Origin: Sclerotinia nivalis
Lineage: Eukaryota > Ascomycota > Leotiomycetes > Helotiales > Sclerotiniaceae
Length of the DNA stretch: 64,000 nt
Direction: 5' to 3'
Assembly: GCA_029531795.1 (NCBI GenBank)
Contig: JAPEIS010000008.1
Span: 1,798,001-1,862,000 of the forward strand
In this document: positions 59,153 to 64,000 of the stretch, one piece after another
How the letters are laid out: each line of letters begins with the position of its first letter
How positions within the stretch are numbered: the stretch's first letter is position 1
Notes under the pieces: generated by a model
The model's input: the letters and a program-made list of their open reading frames with translations, nothing else
What the model was told of the DNA's origin: nothing
Database searches by the model: none
Position numbers and translations under genes: made by a program

Positions 59153-61015
59153 GATGTTCTTTGAACGTTTAATCTTTTGACCCTCCATTTTGGTGTTCGT
59201 CTGCGGCGCTCCCTTATATATCTTTGAATCGTTTCGTTTCGTCGGAAATACCCTTCCCAACAAATTTGTGTCTCTTTCCGTTTCTAGGTCGAATGCAATC
59301 CAAAACTATAATAAACACTACACCGCACACCCAAGATTATCCAAGTACGTGCTGTGTCGTTTCGTAACCGATGCTTTTCGTCTCGTATCAATAGATTACC
59401 TGCCTTTCTCCGAGGCAGTCGCTGTGCAATGTCAATCAAATCCACAAAAACTTCAAGGTGCTTTTTCCAAACTTGAATATATCGTCCGACGTCTGTTTTA
59501 CTCGAACCTTTAGACAATGCTGCGTTGTTGCGTTTGATGACAAAATGGTTGAAATATCAAGGTACCGTCAATAACCATGAGCCGAGGCAGGCACTCGGAG
59601 CATTTTACTGCCTTACCGAAATGGCCCAACTTCCTAATTTGGACATCACGCCGATACTACCGACATGCCGTTCTAGGATTTTCCCGATATAAGTGAATCA
59701 TCCATTTTTCTAAAGTTTAGCATGGAGGAGCAGCATGAAGTATGTCATCGGAGACGAACCGAAAGAAGATGCAGATGCGCGATTGCATGACGTGTGTATT
59801 GGACTCGGAGAACCTTATCAAAAGAAGATTTCCGACAGGATGAATAAGCTCAGAGACGGGCTAACGTTGAAACCTCAGAGTGGACTATCAAGCAAAGGCA
59901 GTTCGGCGCGAGTACCCGTATGCGGCCGCAATCGCGTTGAGGACCCTTCCTCCCAGGTTTCAAAACCAAAAGCGAGCAAATGGAGCAAGTCCATAAGCTT
60001 TGTTTTTGTAAGGCTTTCTTTGGGGCGGGTTAAGACCATTTTGGATTTTGTTGATCTCGGGGCTTTGTCTCTGCACAGGTATTGTGGATCTCAAAGTTTT
60101 CGTTTCCGTGCGGGCATACTACTATTAAGGTGTACCATGCCCGAGACTTCTTCAATGGAGGGAAGTCTTTGTTTTTGTTTGTTTATTCTGAGACACGAGT
60201 CCTGCTTTAACCGATGTGAGTTTCGGATGAAAGTCACAGATCGTTTACGGAAAGGGGTAGTCATCGCCGTGCCGCACCTTGTGTTGGGAGACACAAAGAC
60301 GTGCGTTTTCTACATAATGCCAACACGCGGCCTGCGGGATGTCATGGAAAGCAAGTAACGTTCATGCCGACTATAGATTCTGGCGGGGATATTTCCCCAT
60401 GCGATCTTTGCGGAGTTGTTGCTGCCCGGCCCCGCGCCATTGTTCAGGATGTAATGGCCCCTCATTTAGGGCCGTAGGATTTAAGTACCATCCAGGAAAC
60501 TTCGCCGCTTGCTTCGACTCAATATGCCCCACCATTTCAGGTTTTCTGAACCTTATCGTGTTTGTGTCAACGGTCGAGATCGGTTCGTACTTGCCGTTCA
60601 CATTACTCTTTGATCACAAATCCCATATCCTGAAGTCCAAGCCTTTGGCATTTACGGGATGAAATAAGAACTAGAAGATCTTCTGCTGCTTTTGAGTGGT
60701 TCAATAAATGCCGCTGTCATGTCAAATCTTTGGTATACACGAATATACCGGGTCTAAAGTGAGTATGCCGGAAAATGGGAGCAGAATTCAGGCCTACACG
60801 CAGAGGATGGACCAATTGATACCCGAGTTGAAACTCTGTTCCATTTGAGCACTAGAGCGGTCAATTTAAACATGTGAGTATATTTGATATATTTATGTGG
60901 TTATAAGGATAGATTTCTGCACACCCATTATGCACAAGGCCACATGTTCGACACGTAACCCGTTTCCTTTCTCCTACCTGGGAGATCCTTAATTCTTTCA
61001 GTTCATGATGCATGC
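59153..61015. other. Intergenic region between oxidoreductase and polygalacturonase
   Basis: About 1.9 kb. Contains the oxidoreductase promoter and a weak 207-codon open frame (listed separately). Sequence between 59550 and 60660 has somewhat higher GC than its flanks and opposing open frames on both strands. No repeats or RNA genes recognised. Confidence 0.45.
59735..60358 (+). CDS. Hypothetical protein (weak candidate)
   Basis: A 207-codon single-exon frame with no recognised domain. The first 100 residues are hydrophilic (GDEPKEDADARLHDVCIGLG, KISDRMNKLRDGL), later residues are mixed and Cys/Arg-rich (RYCGSQSFRFRAGILLLRC). It could be a real lineage-specific gene, a decayed gene, or a chance frame in locally GC-richer DNA; the absence of a conserved block and the overlap with an opposite open frame argue for caution. 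Confidence 0.22.
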   Translation: MKYVIGDEPKEDADARLHDVCIGLGEPYQKKISDRMNKLRDGLTLKPQSGLSSKGSSARVPVCGRNRVEDPSSQVSKPKASKWSKSISFVFVRLSLGRVKTILDFVDLGALSLHRYCGSQSFRFRAGILLLRCTMPETSSMEGSLCFCLFILRHESCFNRCEFRMKVTDRLRKGVVIAVPHLVLGDTKTCVFYIMPTRGLRDVMESK

Positions 61016-62226
61016 CTACTTAGGACAGCCAGTTGATGGATAGTTACAAGTACTTGCTACTGCTCCTCCAGTAATCTTAACTCCAGAGAAACTAATATTG
61101 CTACAACTTCCGGATCCACAGAGCACGTAGTAGTTTCTGGCGCTAGCTGCGGCTGTTCCAGTCACGTTTTGGAACAGGACATTCTGGATAAGGACACCGT
61201 TAGTTGGATTTCCTGTTGGACCTCCGTTTAAATAATCTTGTTGTACATCGATGCCATAGGTATCAATGTTAGTGAGCTTAATATTACTGTATGTGATGTT
61301 GGAGATGAAGCCGGTGGTTCCTTCGTTGGACTTGATGCGAGCTCCGTTGCTGGAATTGACGACTTGACTATTCTTAAACTGGAAAATAATGAGAAAGATA
61401 TTCGGTAGCGAGGTATATAGAACTTACTGTGATGTTTGTCACATTGTTATTACTCTTTCCACCTACAGATCCTATGGAGAGACCATGGCCACCTGAGCAA
61501 TATAATCCATCAATGGTGATGTTGTTCCCGCTCGTAACAGCTACGCAGTCATCCTGATTGTAAACGGATGTATTCCTGATTATCGTGTCTGTACTCGAGC
61601 TGAGATCAAATCCATCCGAATTGTGAGCTGCAGCTAAAGTACCACTGGCAGCATTCGGCGCGTCCCCTGCTGTGTTGTTAAGAACCAAGTTCTGGATGGT
61701 CAGCCCAACAGCACCGCTAATACTGAAAAGATGAACCGGCCAGTTCTGAATATATAGATTCTCGATCACGGAACCACCAATCAATTTTGAGGCAGCGATG
61801 AAATGATTTGGCCTGAACTGATCGTTAGCTTAATCATGTTTGAATTGCCGTGGGAACATACTTTGGCACACCATCGTTCGAACCAAACCCATCCCAATAA
61901 GCTTGGCCATTGCCATCAATGACTGCACCAGGTGCACCGGTGATGTGAATTCCGGAGCCCGATAATTTGATTGGGTCGAAGCTACTATCGTTGGTGAATC
62001 CAAAAGTTGTTTTCCCGGCAAAGGTGATTTTAGTACCGGCCTTGACTTTAGTCAAGTCAATACTGCTTTCTGATGGTGCATATATATTGTTCAGCACAAT
62101 TGCTGTCGAGGATGCAACGCAAGGCGCGATTTGAGAATACACTGAAGCAGTGCATGTTGTTTGAGCTGTGCAAACGCCTGCCAAAGTGAGGGCTAAGAGC
62201 CCAGGAATCGGAAAGTTCTTATGCAT
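61016..62226 (-). CDS. Secreted endopolygalacturonase (GH28)
   Basis: Predicted 370-residue extracellular pectinase that hydrolyses polygalacturonan of plant cell walls. Three exons: 62226-61862, 61812-61428 and 61378-61016. The N-terminus is a signal peptide ([17 protein letters not shown]). The right-handed beta-helix carries all GH28 catalytic motifs: NSDGFD (Asp188), QDDC (Asp209, Asp210), [13 protein letters not shown] (His231) and ARIKS (Arg264, Lys266). C-terminal disulphide-type cysteines occur in [11 protein letters not shown] and [12 protein letters not shown]. Full-length and apparently intact. Length and motif spacing are those of fungal endo-PGs; which paralogue of a Botrytis-like set it is cannot be told here. 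Typically induced by pectin and repressed by glucose, but no site was assigned. Confidence 0.94.
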
Positions 62227-64000
62227 GGTGAGAGTTAATCAAGTAAATGAACGAAGCTGAAAATGCAGGAATCAGGAGGAGGCAAGTAAATGAATGAAGT
62301 CAAACTTGCAGGACTCAGGGAGAGGCATTGAGGGCACTCGAGTTTATGAAGTCATGGAAGGCCAAGTATGGCAATCTCCCTAGAAGCTCCTTTTTTTCAT
62401 GCCGAAAAGAAAATCGAACACTACAAACTGAACTTCTGATGGGGCGGGATAACCACGTACATTGTTTCTCCGCAAATTAATATAACCACAGTGGTGCGGG
62501 CTGAGAAGATATCCGCATTTTACCAGAAAAGGCAGCTCATGAATACCAGAAGTTCAATAAAGTGGTACCAGATAAAAATCTCTAGATGGGAACTTGGTCT
62601 GCAATAATGATGAATATTCCCCAATGTTTCATCGCTCTTTCCACAACCCCAGATTTCAGCTTGGCAGCAGGTCACCGTCCACCTGGTATTATTTGCAAGT
62701 TCGAATTTTCCACAAATGATAAAGTCTGCCAATAAACTTTATTTGAACAACCAATCTCAAGTAGTTCTGGAAAATTCCTTGAATCTTCCATTTAGCATAA
62801 ATCTAGAACAGATCTATCCATGACTTCTGGTTGGAGGCTAAGATTTGTCCGCGAGGATCATCACGTGTGTGAAACTACACTACTCGTAGAACACTCGAAA
62901 TTTTTCTAGTCTACCGATCCACCGTCGCTCCTGTTGAATTTTGTATAAACTCTCGCAAGCCGCTAGCCAAGGCGCAGGATTCAACGCATGTGCCCTGCTC
63001 GGTTGTTGATTGGGGGTGATTAAAAGGCTGCGACGCCATACAGAAGAGATTGTGATATGCGCCTACAATGAGGGGCTCAAACATGGTATACGTATGCCTC
63101 AACGTCCTATCTTCTTCATATTGATGAACACCATGAAGTTGACTTTTTCGAAGGCCAGGATCATCAGGATGCGCTACCATGCTTAATTGATTCTGAATCA
63201 ACAATTCGGACGACGGAGGATTTTTTAATCTTCCGAACTGTACAAAATTGTCTGATTAGCGACGACGAAGGTTTTTATCATATTGGCAGCTAAATGAGAA
63301 CAGAATAGGATAAGGAGTCTGAAACATCTTGGCGACGTGAAGAAAGGGGGAAAAGAAGATGAGGTGGACAAAGGTGGGAAATCACGTGTATCGTAGGTTA
63401 TTTATATCCTCCGAACCTCCGACACAACATCGGCGACAATACGAGCCACCAAATTTTTCATTGCAATCAAATCTCGAGTCTTCAAAGTTTGTCAAACGAA
63501 AGAAATTTGGAATCTGGAAATGATTGGTAGATTGAGAGGCATTTCTTTCCCTGGTAATGCACAATATTACAATGGTGAGTCGCGTCTTGATCACGAGCCC
63601 TTCCGGCTGAATTGACACGGCTGTACGGAGTAATAACCACAAATATATCATTGCAGCATTCTCGATCCCGTCATAAGGATAAATTGAGCAGATTCGAGAG
63701 ATGCTCCTTATCAAAGGAAGTTCGAATTTTTTACGGCATATTCGGGATGATATTTAATTGACTTGTATACGAGCGAGTCATGTTTCTTATCATCAGATTC
63801 TGACATTGGGGGCGCGAGAAGGGCGATTACACGAAAAAAGCAATTTCTATCATATGCGGGGCTAGTAAAAGATGCATCAAAAGAAGTCCGGATTGCAATA
63901 TAATTTGTTGAGCTAGCCATGAGGATCCTTCCTTCTGCCTAAATGATGGATCTTACACTCCAAGTTTGTGCCCGTCTTCAGGAGCTTTTTCGCAAAAAGC
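62227..64000. other. Right end of window without recognised gene
   Basis: About 1.8 kb upstream of the polygalacturonase gene. It holds that gene's promoter, and beyond about 62.9 kb short minus-strand open frames (62911-63204, 63382-63714, 63711-63920) that lack known domains. A gene may begin beyond the window edge. Confidence 0.45.

Noticed and set aside
62361..62366. GCCAAG as a PacC site upstream of the polygalacturonase gene
   Set aside because: A six-base degenerate site occurs about once per kilobase by chance; a single copy is not evidence.

Overview
The window is nuclear DNA from a filamentous ascomycete. Genes carry many short spliceosomal introns with GT..AG ends and TACTAAC/GCTAAC-type branch points, sit on both strands, and match families such as DASH Dam1, SAGA Ubp8, Ytp1 and complex I 40 kDa subunit. 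The protein set and a secreted endopolygalacturonase suggest a Leotiomycete of the Botrytis/Sclerotinia type; this placement is inference from protein character and needs a search to confirm. No prophage, CRISPR array, rRNA or intact transposon was seen.

Layout. 0.9-4.6 kb: translation genes (60S assembly factor Rsa3, ubiquitin-S27a fusion, S26), the last two divergent from one promoter. 5.9-15.3 kb: membrane traffic and genome maintenance (RINT-1/Tip20, DNA ligase I, a GCNA-like SprT protease, Ran factor Mog1). 16.2-18.5 kb: a decayed HET-domain gene. 19.3-25.3 kb: HIT hydrolase, Sec14-like Csr1, Dam1 and Bud20. 26.5-29.6 kb: mitochondrial aconitase with very unusual introns. 29.6-35.3 kb: gene-poor AT-rich DNA holding an RTA1-like relic. 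35.4-47.7 kb: a dense block of housekeeping genes (rhomboid Rbd2, Gaa1, Rpn9, complex I NDUFA9 homologue, Efm5 methyltransferase, metallo-beta-lactamase-fold protein, Ubp8). 47.7-50.9 kb: long non-coding stretch, then a Ytp1-like membrane protein. 53.3-57.3 kb: gene-poor interval bounded by an intron-containing tRNA-Ser(UGA) and tRNA-Ile(AAU). 57.9-62.2 kb: an MDR-family oxidoreductase and an endopolygalacturonase. 62.2-64.0 kb: no gene recognised.

Themes. Most genes are single-copy housekeeping genes, not an operon or biosynthetic cluster. Ribosome biogenesis and translation recur (Rsa3, S27a, S26, Bud20, Efm5), as do ubiquitin/proteasome functions (ubiquitin fusion, Rpn9, Ubp8). The most unusual signal is in the aconitase gene: one intron has no GT or credible GC donor (apparent GA..AG), and a 26-nt exon encoding two of the three iron-sulphur cysteines lies between the two longest introns mapped here, one carrying a 36-bp tandem repeat. 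All exon maps were made by eye from reading-frame continuity and family knowledge; none was checked by RNA data or database search.
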